NCBI GenBank assembly: GCA_965215775.1
Contig: CBDCEG010000015.1
Location: 33,111-97,110 of the forward strand
Source of the DNA: CBDCEG01 sp965215775
Lineage (GTDB): Bacteria > Pseudomonadota > Gammaproteobacteria > Cardiobacteriales > Ostreibacteriaceae
Length of the DNA stretch: 64,000 nt
Reading direction: 5' to 3'
The position numbers and the translations under genes were made by a program. Below the pieces are notes generated by a model. It was not told the origin of the DNA, searched no databases, and saw only the letters and a program-made list of their open reading frames with translations. This document shows, one piece after another, positions 44,367 to 53,838 of the stretch; position 1 is the first letter of the stretch; each line of letters starts with the position of its first letter.

Positions 44367-44650
44367 AATAGAGTTAGTTATGCTTTAAGCAAATGTAAAG
44401 AAATTTTTAATGATAATTTATTTTTTAGAGAAAAAAATAGAATGCTACCAACTCAAAAAGCAGAACAAATTTACACTGAGTTTAAAAGTTATTATCAAAA
44501 ACTAAATGACCTAACTAAAGAAACTGAATTTGACCATCAGAAAAGTAAAAAAACATTTAATTTTATATCAACCTCAATTGATACAGAACAGGTTCTATCA
44601 AAGGTTAATAGATTTTTATTAAAAAAGACCCAAAATATAAATCTAAAAAG
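44367..44650 (+). pseudogene. LysR-type regulator, 5' fragment (lacks the first ~35 residues)
   Basis: In frame with the ATG at 44442 and continuing upstream to 44367, the sequence reads VSYALSKCKEIFNDNLFFRE... then MLPTQKAEQIYTEF and FDHQKSKKTFNFISTSID. These are the second half of a LysR helix-turn-helix, its linker and the start of the effector domain. The first 35 or so residues of the DNA-binding domain are missing at the junction with the minus-strand gene. The gene is interrupted at 44651 by an IS30-family element and resumes at 45718. The ORF at 44442-44654 is thus not an independent gene. Confidence 0.75.
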
Positions 44651-45717
44651 CTAGATTCTACCTACAAGTGCAACTTTTCAAGTTCAGCTTGAAAGACTTC
44701 ATTTGGGGTTTTAAATCCTAGTCGTTTTCGTGGTCTATTATTAATAAGTTCTACAAAATAAGCAAGGTCTTCATCAGAAACATTATTAAAATCAGTGCCT
44801 TTGGGGATAAATTCTCGGAGCAAACCGTTGGTATTTTCATTAGTTCCTCTTTCCCAAGGTGAGTAAGCGTGTGCAAAATAAACATTCATTTTTACTTGTT
44901 TTTCAATCTCTTGGTGTAAAGAAAACTCTTTGCCATTATCGTATGTCATGCTTATTCGTAACTCATTTGGTAAGTCTTTGAAATCTTTAACTGTAGCTTC
45001 TAAAATAGCTTTTGCAGTTGATTTTTTCACTTTGGAAGCAATTAATTTACCACTTTTTCTTTCAACATTTGTAACTATCGCGCCTTGGTGATTTTTACCG
45101 ACAATTGTGTCTCCTTCCCAGTGTCCAACTTCTTTTCTAAGCTCAATATTTTGCGGTCTTTCATCAATCATTCTACGATCTTTTATTTGATATTTTTCCT
45201 TTCTATTATGTTGATATTTCTTACCTTTTCTTCTGAAATACATCTTAACTAATTTTGGGTGATACTTATAAACAAATTGATAAATAGTCTCGTGGCAAAT
45301 CGATTCTTGCGCCTCCTCTCGCCACTTTCCAGAAATTTGTTCTGGCGACCAATGTTGCTCTATTTTTATCAAAATATATTTCTCTAAAATACTATCAGGT
45401 AATATCCTAACATGCTTATTTGCAATAGATTTCCTCTTGGAAACTTTCTCCCATGCCTCTTCACCAACAAAGGTTTCTGCGTTTTTATTATTTTTTATGC
45501 AGCGGTATATTGTAGTCTTATTTTTGCCTAGTTTTATCGCTATTTCACAAGGATTATAATTCTCCTCAAGCAATGTTTCAATTTTTGTCATATCAGTTCT
45601 GGTTAATTGTGTGTATTTTTTCATAATGTTATTATCTTAGTTAATAAAAATAAAAATAACTAGTTCCAAATTAAAACCAGAAAATAAAATTTAGTTGCAC
45701 TTCGATTTAGAAACCAG
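44651..45717 (-). mobile_element. IS30-family insertion sequence
   Basis: An element of about 1.07 kb carrying one transposase. Imperfect 25-bp terminal inverted repeats are visible: 44651-44675 and 45693-45717, sharing a perfect inner AGTTGCACTT and about 19 of 25 matches. AG occurs at both outer edges and could be a 2-bp target duplication, but the flanking LysR frame does not rejoin exactly, so the outer bases are approximate. The element sits inside a LysR gene. Confidence 0.8.
44662..45624 (-). CDS. IS30-family transposase
   Basis: A 320-residue transposase. The N-terminal helix-turn-helix has YNPCEIAIKLGKNKTTIYRC. The DDE catalytic domain shows HWEGDTIVGK (first Asp), MTYDNGKEF (second Asp) and SPWERGTNENTNGLLRE (Glu), then NNRPRKRLGFKTPNEVF, the standard IS30 C-terminal motif. 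The frame is intact, so the element may still be active. The stop lies within the left inverted repeat. Confidence 0.92.
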   Translation of the reverse strand: MKKYTQLTRTDMTKIETLLEENYNPCEIAIKLGKNKTTIYRCIKNNKNAETFVGEEAWEKVSKRKSIANKHVRILPDSILEKYILIKIEQHWSPEQISGKWREEAQESICHETIYQFVYKYHPKLVKMYFRRKGKKYQHNRKEKYQIKDRRMIDERPQNIELRKEVGHWEGDTIVGKNHQGAIVTNVERKSGKLIASKVKKSTAKAILEATVKDFKDLPNELRISMTYDNGKEFSLHQEIEKQVKMNVYFAHAYSPWERGTNENTNGLLREFIPKGTDFNNVSDEDLAYFVELINNRPRKRLGFKTPNEVFQAELEKLHL

Positions 45718-46221
45718 GAAATAACCACTCTGCAACTTGATAACTTAGAGTTTATGCTTAGAAATAGCTATGATTTTGCAGTTTGTGCTGAAAAACCTCA
45801 AGCAAATACAATTCGTTATAAAACTTTAATCCCTAATAATGGATTTAAGCTCTATTACGATAAAAGTAAAATAAAACCTCCTAAGACAAAAAAAGAATAT
45901 CTTAATAGCTCACATGCTTTAATATTTTTTAGTCATAATGATAAAACAATAATCGCAAAACGATTAGGAATAAAATCTGAAAGAAATATTCGCACTCAAG
46001 CATCTGATTTTGCAATGCTTCCACATTTAATAAAGGGAACTAAGCTTATTACAGTTATGCCAGAAATTTGCAAAGATACTCTCTTTGCTGGATTTGGCTG
46101 TGCTAATGTCCCATTTGAGCTTCCACCATTTGATATAAATCTTATTTGGCATGAAAGAAATCAAAATATAAGGAGCCATAAATGGTTAAGAGACGAAATT
46201 ATAAATCTTTTTAAGTTATAA
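45718..46221 (+). pseudogene. LysR-type regulator, 3' fragment
   Basis: The open frame from 45718 gives EITTLQLDNLEFMLRNSYDFAVCA, the continuation of the LysR effector-binding domain interrupted by the IS, through a terminal WHERNQNIRSHKWLRDEI typical of NodD/SyrM-like members. An ATG at 45754 could start a 155-residue piece, but it lacks the DNA-binding domain, so it is probably inactive. The original gene was a transcription activator or repressor with unknown targets. Confidence 0.75.
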
Positions 46222-46278
46222 CTATTTTCATTAATCTTTTATATAAATCAATATCATAAACTAAGTATTAAAGTAAAA

Positions 46279-46312
46279 AAGGCTGAGTAAACATTACATT
46301 TACTTAGCCTTA
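46279..46312 (-). terminator. Rho-independent terminator of the cytochrome c peroxidase gene
   Basis: AAGGCTaAGTAAA / TTTACTcAGCCTT stem on the minus strand followed by six T, about 100 bases past the peroxidase stop. It also works as a hairpin on the plus strand after the LysR fragment. Confidence 0.75.
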
Positions 46313-46412
46313 CTTCTTAAGTTTTTAGTTTTAATACTTAAATATTAACTATCAATAATTAAACAATTAATTATTTAACCTAATATTATAAAAACATACT
46401 AAAACTATAAAG

Positions 46413-47441
46413 CTAATTTACAGGTTTTGGTGTTTTATCAGTTTCAACTGGAAGAATTGGATATACAATTTTAGGTTGATCACCAGTCAGAGCTTTTAGG
46501 AAAGAAACAACTTTGTTAAGTTCATCTTCTTTTAACTCTGTTCCAAGTTGAGCTGTTGCCATTACAGAAACTGCTTCTTTTAAACTCCAAATCTCACCAG
46601 AGTGAAAATATGGTGCTGTTAAAGCTATATTTCTAAGAGGAGCTGCTCTAAATACATATTCTTCTGTTGCTGTTTTAGTTACTTCAAATCTACCTTTATC
46701 ACCTACTGGAAGAATTTCAGCACCAGGTCTTTTAACTAAACCAAATGGGAAATAAGCTTGCCCACCAACATTAACACCTGAATGACAAGCAGCACAGCCT
46801 TTAGTCATAAATAAATCTAAACCAGTTTTTTGATCAGCTGTCATTGCTTTATCATCGCCTGCTAAGAATTTATCAAATGGTGAATTTGGTGTAATTAAAG
46901 TAGCCTCAAATGCTTCAATTGCTCTAGCCATATTATCAAAGCTTGTTTCTTTATTTTCAAATGCCGCTTCAAATTTACCAACATATTCAGGCATAGATTT
47001 TAAAGTTTGCTCAACAGCTGATGGTGTGTTATTCATTTCAACACCTGCTTGAATTGGTCCTTTGGCTTGTGCTTTTAAATCTTCTGCACGCCCGTCCCAA
47101 AATTGTGCAACATTATAAACTGCATTTAAAACTGTTGGTGCACTTCTACCACCTTTTTGCCATTTATGCCCTATTGATTTCCCCATATTGTCATCACCAC
47201 CTGTGGCTAGATTATGACAACTATTACAGCTTATAGTTCCACCTTTTGAAAGCCTTGGATCAAAGAATAACATTTTCCCAAGTTCTATTTTTTTATCAGT
47301 TATTTTATTATCTGAAATCATTTCTTTAACTTTTGAAGGGATTGGTTTAAAAACCTTATTTGCTTTATCTCTAAGAGTAGCATCGTCAGCTTGTGCAAAA
47401 CCATATCCAACTAAGCATAAAGCTAGAATTGTTTTTTTCAT
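46413..47441 (-). CDS. Di-haem cytochrome c peroxidase (CcpA/MauG family)
   Basis: A 342-residue secreted protein with a signal peptide ending GFAQA and two haem c attachment motifs, CNSCH (Cys72-His76) and CAACH (Cys216-His220). ELGKMLFFDPRLS, FWDGRAEDLKAQAKGPI and the terminal FRAAPLRNIALTAPYFHSG (with the second-haem Met replaced by other ligands depending on subfamily) are family signatures. It reduces hydrogen peroxide to water with electrons from periplasmic cytochromes. Monocistronic; promoter region 47442-47657 holds no other gene. Confidence 0.92.
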   Translation of the reverse strand: MKKTILALCLVGYGFAQADDATLRDKANKVFKPIPSKVKEMISDNKITDKKIELGKMLFFDPRLSKGGTISCNSCHNLATGGDDNMGKSIGHKWQKGGRSAPTVLNAVYNVAQFWDGRAEDLKAQAKGPIQAGVEMNNTPSAVEQTLKSMPEYVGKFEAAFENKETSFDNMARAIEAFEATLITPNSPFDKFLAGDDKAMTADQKTGLDLFMTKGCAACHSGVNVGGQAYFPFGLVKRPGAEILPVGDKGRFEVTKTATEEYVFRAAPLRNIALTAPYFHSGEIWSLKEAVSVMATAQLGTELKEDELNKVVSFLKALTGDQPKIVYPILPVETDKTPKPVN

Positions 47442-47657
47442 AATGAATTACCTCATTTTTTATATGCAAAATTGCAACTGTATTAAACCTTATTATTAAA
47501 AAGGTTTTGATAAATACTTACAATACATATAATAGATAATAACTATAGATTACTTAAGTAGTTGTTAGTTAAGACTTTATGTTAATGCAAATAAAATCAA
47601 TACAAAGCTCATTAGTTGGTTATTATTTGGCTTCATTACTTTTTTAATAATATTTAA

Positions 47658-48293
47658 CTACTTTATTTCAATCTTTTCACCCAGAAATTTAGGTTTCACT
47701 CTAAATAAAATATCTACAAAAACTTTTACTCTTGCAAGATATTCACGCAGTTTCACTTTTAAACCATATCTTCCACGAATATCTGTTGCATTATATCCAA
47801 CGGCTTCAATTCCATTTTTTTCAGCTAAATATATTGCTCTTTGATTATGAAATTTTTGTGAAATAATTGTAATCTTAGTTAGTCCAAATACTTCTTTTGC
47901 ACGAACTACAGAATCCAAAGTTCTAAAACCTGCATAATCTAAAAATATTTTATTTTCTGGAATTCCTTTTTCTATTAATGAGTTTTTGAAATCTGTTGGT
48001 TCATCATAATTCTCACTTCCATTATCTCCACTAACTAATATAAAATCTATCTTTTTAGCATTATATAGCTCAACAACTGCATTAATACGATATGTGAAAT
48101 ATACATTTATCCAGCCACCTTTTAATAGTTTAGTTGTTCCCAAAACTAACCCAACTTTATTTTTTGGAATTTTATTTACATCATTGAATACTTTATTTTT
48201 TGTTGAATTTTCAACCAAATAGTTTGCAATAAATATTGCTAATAAGACTAAAATAATTGCAACGATTGATAGTTTGAGTATTTTTATTATCAT
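47658..48293 (-). CDS. SanA/YdcF-like DUF218 membrane protein
   Basis: A 211-residue protein with one N-terminal membrane anchor and a DUF218 domain: VGLVLGTTKLLKGGWINVYF, FILVSGDNGSENYDEP, ERGIP-like EKGIPENKIFLDYAGFRTLDSVVRA and TIISQKFHNQRAIYLAE. SanA proteins affect envelope permeability in enterics. The domain probably faces the periplasm. It lies downstream of pckA on the same strand but after that gene's terminator, so it is a separate unit. Confidence 0.85.
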   Translation of the reverse strand: MIIKILKLSIVAIILVLLAIFIANYLVENSTKNKVFNDVNKIPKNKVGLVLGTTKLLKGGWINVYFTYRINAVVELYNAKKIDFILVSGDNGSENYDEPTDFKNSLIEKGIPENKIFLDYAGFRTLDSVVRAKEVFGLTKITIISQKFHNQRAIYLAEKNGIEAVGYNATDIRGRYGLKVKLREYLARVKVFVDILFRVKPKFLGEKIEIK

Positions 48294-48340
48294 TATGTTT
48301 TTGTAGGGTTTTTGTAAATAATTATAAATGCTCTAAAGTT

Positions 48341-48375
48341 AAAAAACCGCTACCACCAAAGTGATAACGGTTTCT
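48341..48375 (-). terminator. Rho-independent terminator of pckA
   Basis: On the minus strand AAACCGTTATCAC pairs with GTGGTAGCGGTTT around tttg, followed by TTT. It lies about 20 bases beyond the pckA stop. Confidence 0.8.
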
Positions 48376-48395
48376 ATAAAAACTAAAAAATAGTT

Positions 48396-49970
48396 TTATA
48401 CTTTTGGAGCGGCTGCTTTAATTTCAGCACCTGCTTGTTCTTCAAATTTCTTGAAGTTTTCAACAAACATATTTGCTAATTTTTCAGCTTGAGCATCATA
48501 CTGACCTTTATCTTGCCAAACATTTCTAGGATCTAAAATTTCACTAGGAACACCAGAACAAGAAGTAACTATTTCAAATCCAAATCTAGGATCTGTTTTA
48601 GTTTCAGCTTTTGCAAGCTCGCCAGAGTTGATTGCATCAATGATAGCTCTTGAATATTTTAGTTTAATTCTAGAACCAACACCGTAGCCACCACCAGCCC
48701 AGCCAGTATTTACTAACCAAATGTTTACATTATTTTTCTTAGCTTTTTCTGCAAGCAATTCTGCATATTTAGCAGGGTGCCAAACCATAAATGGTGCGCC
48801 AAAACAAGCTGAAAATGTAGCTTGAGGCTCAGTAACACCCATTTCAGTTCCAGCAACTTTAGCAGTATAACCAGAGATAAACTGATACATAGCTTGCTCA
48901 GGAGTTAGCTTAGAAACAGGAGGTAAAACACCAAAAGCATCACAAGTTAAAAACACAACATCAGTTGGTTGACCAGCAATACAAGGAATTCTTGCACTTG
49001 GAATTGCTTCAATTGGGTAACAGCCACGAGTATTTTGAGTAATACTTACATCGGTATAATCTACGCTATGATTTTTGTCATAAACTACATTTTCTAAAAT
49101 TGCACCAAACTTAAGAGCGTTAAATATTTCTGGCTCACTTTCTGCAGTCAAATCAATTGCTTTTGCATAACAACCACCTTCAATATTAAATACGCCTTTA
49201 TCAGTCCAAACATGCTCATCATCACCAATAAGGTTTCTTTTTGGATCAGCTGATAGAGTAGTTTTACCAGTTCCTGAAAGCCCAAATAATATTGCTGATT
49301 TATCAGAACCAATTTCAGAAGTAACCGAACAATGCATTGGCATTTCGCCTTTTAATGGCATTAGGTAATTCATTATTGTGAACACACCTTTTTTCATTTC
49401 TCCAGCGTATTCTGTTCCTAGAATTACGATTTCTTCTTTTTCAAAAGAAAGAGAAACTGAAGCATTAGTATCAACACCTTCAACAGATTGATCTGCAGCT
49501 TGTTGACCCGCATTGTAAACAATATAATCAGGTTCGCCAAAATTTGCTAATTCATCAGCAGTTGGGCGAATAAGCATATTATTCATAAATAATGCGTGAT
49601 AAGGTCTTGTTGTAATAACTCTAACTTTGATACGGTATTCTGGATCCCAACCTGCAAAACCATCCATAACATAAAGCTGTTCTGCTTTATTTAAGAAATC
49701 AATCGCAACTGATTTATTTTTGTCATGTGAGTCTTGAGTGAAAGGAATATTTATATTTCCCCACCAAATATTATCTGTAGATTCAGGGTTTTGCACAACT
49801 CTTTTGTCTCCTGGTGAACGCCCCGTCTTCTCTCCAGAAAAAGCAATCAAAGAACCAGCTGAAGATATTGCTGCGTCTTGATCATGAAGTAATGATTCTT
49901 GGTATAATTTAGCTGGTGCTAAATTTCTGTTAACTGTTTGGCAAGTAATTCCATACTTTTCTAGATTCAT
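48396..49970 (-). CDS. pckA: Phosphoenolpyruvate carboxykinase (ATP)
   Basis: A 524-residue gluconeogenic enzyme converting oxaloacetate and ATP to phosphoenolpyruvate, CO2 and ADP. The kinase P-loop GLSGTGKTTLSADP, NLIGDDEHVW (metal-binding Asp), GRSPGDKRVV at the substrate loop and NTGWAGGGYGVG are present. The start at 49970 is favoured because GAGG lies about 10 bases upstream and MNLEKYGI begins the conserved protein; an in-frame ATG at 50045 would add 25 non-conserved residues. Single gene with its own terminator. Confidence 0.95.
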   Translation of the reverse strand: MNLEKYGITCQTVNRNLAPAKLYQESLLHDQDAAISSAGSLIAFSGEKTGRSPGDKRVVQNPESTDNIWWGNINIPFTQDSHDKNKSVAIDFLNKAEQLYVMDGFAGWDPEYRIKVRVITTRPYHALFMNNMLIRPTADELANFGEPDYIVYNAGQQAADQSVEGVDTNASVSLSFEKEEIVILGTEYAGEMKKGVFTIMNYLMPLKGEMPMHCSVTSEIGSDKSAILFGLSGTGKTTLSADPKRNLIGDDEHVWTDKGVFNIEGGCYAKAIDLTAESEPEIFNALKFGAILENVVYDKNHSVDYTDVSITQNTRGCYPIEAIPSARIPCIAGQPTDVVFLTCDAFGVLPPVSKLTPEQAMYQFISGYTAKVAGTEMGVTEPQATFSACFGAPFMVWHPAKYAELLAEKAKKNNVNIWLVNTGWAGGGYGVGSRIKLKYSRAIIDAINSGELAKAETKTDPRFGFEIVTSCSGVPSEILDPRNVWQDKGQYDAQAEKLANMFVENFKKFEEQAGAEIKAAAPKV

Positions 49971-50256
49971 CTTATTTAATCCTCTGTTTTGATTAATGAA
50001 TAATAATAAAATTTGTATCACACTTTTAAACTTTTCAAGTGCCAAATAATTATAACAGATTTATCAGACAAAAAGCATTCCTTACTAAAATAGAAAGGAT
50101 ATACAAACTAGAAAGAAAGCATATAAAAAAACTTGATAAAACAAAATAGTAAGCAAAAAATTAAAGTTATATGATTATAAATCATAATTAAATAGTAAAA
50201 AAAAATATTTGTTTTACAATTGAAATTTGAAGTTTAAATAAACTATGAGGTAAATT

Positions 50257-50547
50257 ATGATTTTAGAGTTAGCAAGTTTAGAAATTAAAGAAAACCAAAC
50301 TACAGATTTTGAAAAAGCATTTGAAATAGCACAAAACAAATGCTTAAAACCTGCAAAAGGTTACATAAAACATAACTTAGTGAAAGGAATAGAAAATCCA
50401 AATAGTTATAAAATATTTATTTATTGGGAAACTTTAGATAGCCATATTATTGATTTTAGAGAGTCTAATGCTTTTGTAAAATGGCGTGAAATAATTGGAG
50501 TTTTTTTTGCAAAACCTCCAGTTGTTTTTCATTATGACTTTAAGTAA
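50257..50547 (+). CDS. ABM-domain monooxygenase-like protein
   Basis: A 96-residue protein of the antibiotic biosynthesis monooxygenase fold: ILELASLEIKENQTTDFEKA at the start, a central GYIKHNLVKGIENPNSYKIF and the terminal DFRESNAFVKWREIIGVFF. Small ABM proteins act on quinones, haem or metabolites, usually as dimers; the substrate is unknown here. ATG 50257 follows GAGGTAAATT. It is 15 bases upstream of a LysE-type exporter, probably one transcript. Confidence 0.8.
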   Translation: MILELASLEIKENQTTDFEKAFEIAQNKCLKPAKGYIKHNLVKGIENPNSYKIFIYWETLDSHIIDFRESNAFVKWREIIGVFFAKPPVVFHYDFK

Positions 50548-50562
50548 AAATTAGTTAATTAT

Positions 50563-51159
50563 ATGGAAATAAAGCAACTAATTTCATTAATTATTTTTTC
50601 AGTAATGATGACATATACCCCTGGCCCATCTAATTTACTTTTGATGGGAACGGCTATGCAATCAGGCTTTAAGAAAACTATACCTATGCTTTTGGGGGTC
50701 GTTTTTGGTTTCCTTTTGGTTGCGATTTCAGTTACTTCAGGGCTTGGTAAAGTTTTTGATTTGTATCCAATTTCACTACAAATAATTAAAATACTAGGTT
50801 CAATATATTTACTTTACCTTTCGTATAAAATTTTCCAATCTAGGAATTTGGAAGTAAAAGCAAATAATGAAAATAAACCAAGTTTTAAAAAAGGCGCTCT
50901 AATTCATCCACTTAGCCCAAAAGCTTGGGTGATGGTTGCTACTGCATATTCACAGTTTATAAATACTCAGGGAAATATATTTACTCAGTCATTTATAATT
51001 ATTTTAGCACTTGTGGTTGCAGGCTCTAGCTCTAACTGCTTATGGATGGCAGCAGGTTCGTATCTGCAAAGACATTTGCAAAATAAAAAAATAGTTTATT
51101 GGACTTTTACTTTACTATCAATATCTTTGGTCATTCTAATTATAAGTATGTGGTTTTGA
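50563..51159 (+). CDS. LysE/RhtB family amino-acid or metabolite exporter
   Basis: A 198-residue inner-membrane protein with about six hydrophobic segments and the LysE family signature near the N-terminus (MTYTPGPSNLLLMGTAMQSG), then GFKKTIPMLLGVVFGF and a PLSPKAWVMVATAY segment. The family exports amino acids such as lysine, homoserine or threonine. It shares a transcript with the ABM protein. 51160-51360 downstream holds no gene I can support. Confidence 0.88.
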   Translation: MEIKQLISLIIFSVMMTYTPGPSNLLLMGTAMQSGFKKTIPMLLGVVFGFLLVAISVTSGLGKVFDLYPISLQIIKILGSIYLLYLSYKIFQSRNLEVKANNENKPSFKKGALIHPLSPKAWVMVATAYSQFINTQGNIFTQSFIIILALVVAGSSSNCLWMAAGSYLQRHLQNKKIVYWTFTLLSISLVILIISMWF

Positions 51160-51360
51160 AGGGAAAACAACTATCTTCCAAGTAACTAAACAACTAAACT
51201 TATAACGCTATAATTTTTCCCTTCAAACTTACGCACTCTTGTCCAATGGGATTTTTAGGCGAACATTATATTAAAAATATCTTTTTTATAGAGATAGAAG
51301 CTATTTCTGCCCCTAAGAGTTAGGTGTGTTTTAGGAGTTTATTACTTCAAACCCATAAAG

Positions 51361-52086
51361 TCATTTCTTACAAAACTGGCAAGCTTCTTTTAAATCAATA
51401 ACTCCATCATAAATTGCTCTACCAATTATTGCTCCAAATATATTAGATTTACTATTTACTAAGTTTGCCACATCTTTCATGCTAGAAACTCCGCCAGATG
51501 CTATGATTGGGATATTGACAGCGTTAGCTAGTTCTTCTGTTTGCTTGATATTTACACCTTTCATCATTCCATCTCTTGCAATATCAGTATAAACAATTGC
51601 ACAAACGCCAAGATTTTCAAATTTTTTCGCTAAATCAATAGCCGAAACATCAGAGGTTTCCGCCCAACCTTCTGTTGCAACCATTCCATCTTTTGCATCA
51701 ATTCCAACAATTATATTATTTGGATAAATATCACACAATTCTTTTATAAATTCAGGCTGTTTAACTGCTTGTGTGCCAATAATTATATATTTCACACCCA
51801 AGTCAATATAATATTTTGCAGTTTTTATATCCCTAATTCCGCCACCAATTTGCACTGGAATATTTGGGAAAGCTTTAACAATATCTGAAATTGATTTTGC
51901 ATTAACTGGTTTTCCTGCAAAAGCACCGTCTAAATCAACAATATGTAAGCGTTCACACCCTGCATCTACCCATTTTCTTGCCATTTCTACTGGGTTATCT
52001 GAAAATATAGTAGCTTTATCCATAAGCCCTTGTTCTAAACGCACGCATTTATTATCTTTTAAATCTATTGCTGGTATTGGTAACAT
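51361..52086 (-). CDS. hisA: Phosphoribosylformimino-AICAR ribotide isomerase HisA
   Basis: A 241-residue (beta/alpha)8 barrel catalysing the fourth step of histidine synthesis. PAIDLKDNKCVRLEQG (catalytic Asp8), LHIVDLDGAFAGKP, VQIGGGIRD, GVDIKA-like VGIDAKDGMVATEGW, YTDIARDGMMKG (second catalytic Asp) and IASGGVSS are present. ATG 52086 has GAGG seven bases upstream. No other his gene is in the window, so it is separated from hisF, hisH and the rest. The Gly-Trp and IARDG motifs favour HisA over HisF. Confidence 0.93.
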   Translation of the reverse strand: MLPIPAIDLKDNKCVRLEQGLMDKATIFSDNPVEMARKWVDAGCERLHIVDLDGAFAGKPVNAKSISDIVKAFPNIPVQIGGGIRDIKTAKYYIDLGVKYIIIGTQAVKQPEFIKELCDIYPNNIIVGIDAKDGMVATEGWAETSDVSAIDLAKKFENLGVCAIVYTDIARDGMMKGVNIKQTEELANAVNIPIIASGGVSSMKDVANLVNSKSNIFGAIIGRAIYDGVIDLKEACQFCKK

Positions 52087-52232
52087 TTTTGTCCTCGCTG
52101 GTTGTGAAATTATATTTATTTTAAATAATTTATTATATCAATTAATTAGTTTTAACAAATAGAGAATAACAGTTGTTTTAGTTTTGTGTTTTAAATAGAA
52201 TGATTGTTTTAACCTAACCCCAATATATACAA

Positions 52233-52346
52233 ATGAACAAAAACAAATTTAATTTAAAATTATTAGGATTTTTATTATTAACATTATTATTAGCTTCCTG
52301 TGGAATTCCAGATTTACCTGGCCCACTTGGAATTCCTGGTTTATAG
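52233..52346 (+). CDS. 37-residue small lipoprotein
   Basis: An ORF from ATG 52233 to TAG 52346, too short for most gene finders, encoding a classic lipoprotein precursor: basic start (MNKNKFNLK), a hydrophobic run and the lipobox LLASC, then only CGIPDLPGPLGIPGL. The short Gly/Pro tail after the lipidated Cys recalls LptM-type small lipoproteins (CGxKGPLxxP), but the match is weak and I do not assign it. The rest of the 52087-52458 gap is AT-rich and holds no other feature. Confidence 0.55.
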   Translation: MNKNKFNLKLLGFLLLTLLLASCGIPDLPGPLGIPGL

Positions 52347-52458
52347 CCAAACTTGTAACATTCTTTTGACAATTATAAAGTTATGCGGTTTTAATTTAGG
52401 TAAAGCTATTTAATTAGTGTAATATTTTCTTTTTAAAAGAATTAATCAATAAAACAAA

Positions 52459-53697
52459 ATGAAAAAACTAAACCTATCAATATATTTAAGCTTATCATTG
52501 CTTGTAACTTCTTGTGCAAATGATATTACTCCCACAAAAGAACCTGTTACAACGCAAACAGGTGAAGTTGCTGGCGAAAACTGGGAAGCTTGGAAATTAT
52601 CTTTTTATAAAGTTGGTCTTGCCAAAGGTGTTTCTAAACCAATAATGCAATCATTTTTGGACAATGTAACTTTTTATCCAAAAGCAATAAAACGCGATAA
52701 ATCACAATCAGAGTTTAAAAAGTTTATCTGGCAGTATTTAGACGGCGCTGTTTCTCAAACTAGAATTACAAAAGGTAGAGAAAAGTTTAATGCAAATTCT
52801 GAACTATTAGCAAGAATTGGAAAGCAAATAGGCGTTGCACCACAATATGTTGTTGCTATTTGGGGCGTTGAAAGTAATTATGGAAGTTATACTGGAAAAG
52901 TTCCTTTGATTAGTGCAATGGCAACACTTGCTTTTGAAGGGCGACGAAAACAGTTTTTTGAAAACCAACTTTTAACAACTTTAAAATTAGTTGAGGCTGG
53001 AGATATTCCAACAATAAATGCAAAAGGCTCATGGGCTGGCGGAATGGGGCATACTCAATTTATTCCAACAAGCTATGTTAGTTATGCAGTGGATTTTGAT
53101 GGTGATGGTAAAAGAGATTTGTGGAATCATAATGACGCTCTTGCTTCAACTGCAAATTACTTCATAAAAAAAGGTTGGCAAAAAGGATTACCTTGGGGAA
53201 AAGAAGTTAGCTTGCCCGCTGATTTTGATTATTTATATGCAAATAATAGGAAAGATTTCAAATCATTAAATGCTTGGCAAAGCTTAGGTGTGAAGTCTGT
53301 AAATGGAGGTGATTTACCAAACAGTGAAGTTGTTGCTAGATTATTTGTTCCTGCTGGTGCGTCTGGTCCTAAAATACTTTTGTATAAAAACTTTGACGTG
53401 ATTAAAAGATATAATAATTCAGACTCTTATGCTTTGGCAGTTAGTTTACTTGCAGATAAAATTGCTGGAAAAACACCTTTACAAACACCTTGGCCAAGAA
53501 CACAAGCCAAAAAAGTTACTAAAGATGATGTTTATTTAATCCAAAATAAACTTAATGAAAAAGGCTTTGATGCTGGAGTTGCAGATGGTAAATTCGGTAA
53601 TAATACTAAGCGAGCAATTCAGTTTTTCCAGCAATCTAAAGGCTTGATTACTGATGGGTTTTTAACTAAAAGTCTATTTGATATTATTGTTGAATAA
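52459..53697 (+). CDS. mltB: Lytic murein transglycosylase B-like with peptidoglycan-binding domain
   Basis: A 412-residue lipoprotein (signal ending LSLLVTSC) of the MltB/GH103 family. The catalytic Glu lies in VAIWGVESNYGSYTG, and GSWAGGMGHTQFIPTSY with VDFDGDGKRDLWN completes the fold. A PG_binding_1 domain (VYLIQNKLNEKGFDAGVADG) ends the protein. It cleaves peptidoglycan glycan strands to 1,6-anhydro products from the outer-membrane face. Full length for this domain organisation. Single gene, downstream of the small lipoprotein but with no visible coupling. Confidence 0.9.
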   Translation: MKKLNLSIYLSLSLLVTSCANDITPTKEPVTTQTGEVAGENWEAWKLSFYKVGLAKGVSKPIMQSFLDNVTFYPKAIKRDKSQSEFKKFIWQYLDGAVSQTRITKGREKFNANSELLARIGKQIGVAPQYVVAIWGVESNYGSYTGKVPLISAMATLAFEGRRKQFFENQLLTTLKLVEAGDIPTINAKGSWAGGMGHTQFIPTSYVSYAVDFDGDGKRDLWNHNDALASTANYFIKKGWQKGLPWGKEVSLPADFDYLYANNRKDFKSLNAWQSLGVKSVNGGDLPNSEVVARLFVPAGASGPKILLYKNFDVIKRYNNSDSYALAVSLLADKIAGKTPLQTPWPRTQAKKVTKDDVYLIQNKLNEKGFDAGVADGKFGNNTKRAIQFFQQSKGLITDGFLTKSLFDIIVE

Positions 53698-53838
53698 TTT
53701 TAAATTTCATAGTCAATGTTGTAATGGCAGGCTTTGGATAAGTTTTACTATTTTATTAAACCTTATGTTTTATGTTTTAAATAAATAATAAATGTGTAGA
53801 ATATTTCGTTTTTTAACTTACAAATATAGGTATTTAAT

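Noticed and set aside
44442..44654. Independent 70-residue gene
   Set aside because: It is the 5' fragment of the LysR gene cut by the IS30 element, as the frame continues upstream with LysR helix-turn-helix residues.
45754..46221. Independent regulator gene
   Set aside because: It is only the C-terminal part of the LysR effector domain continuing from the IS edge at 45718.
49971..50045. N-terminal extension of PckA
   Set aside because: The extra residues are not family-like and the ribosome-binding site supports ATG 49970.
50046..50256. Riboswitch or small RNA before the ABM gene
   Set aside because: Only AT-rich sequence; no conserved structure could be recognised by eye.
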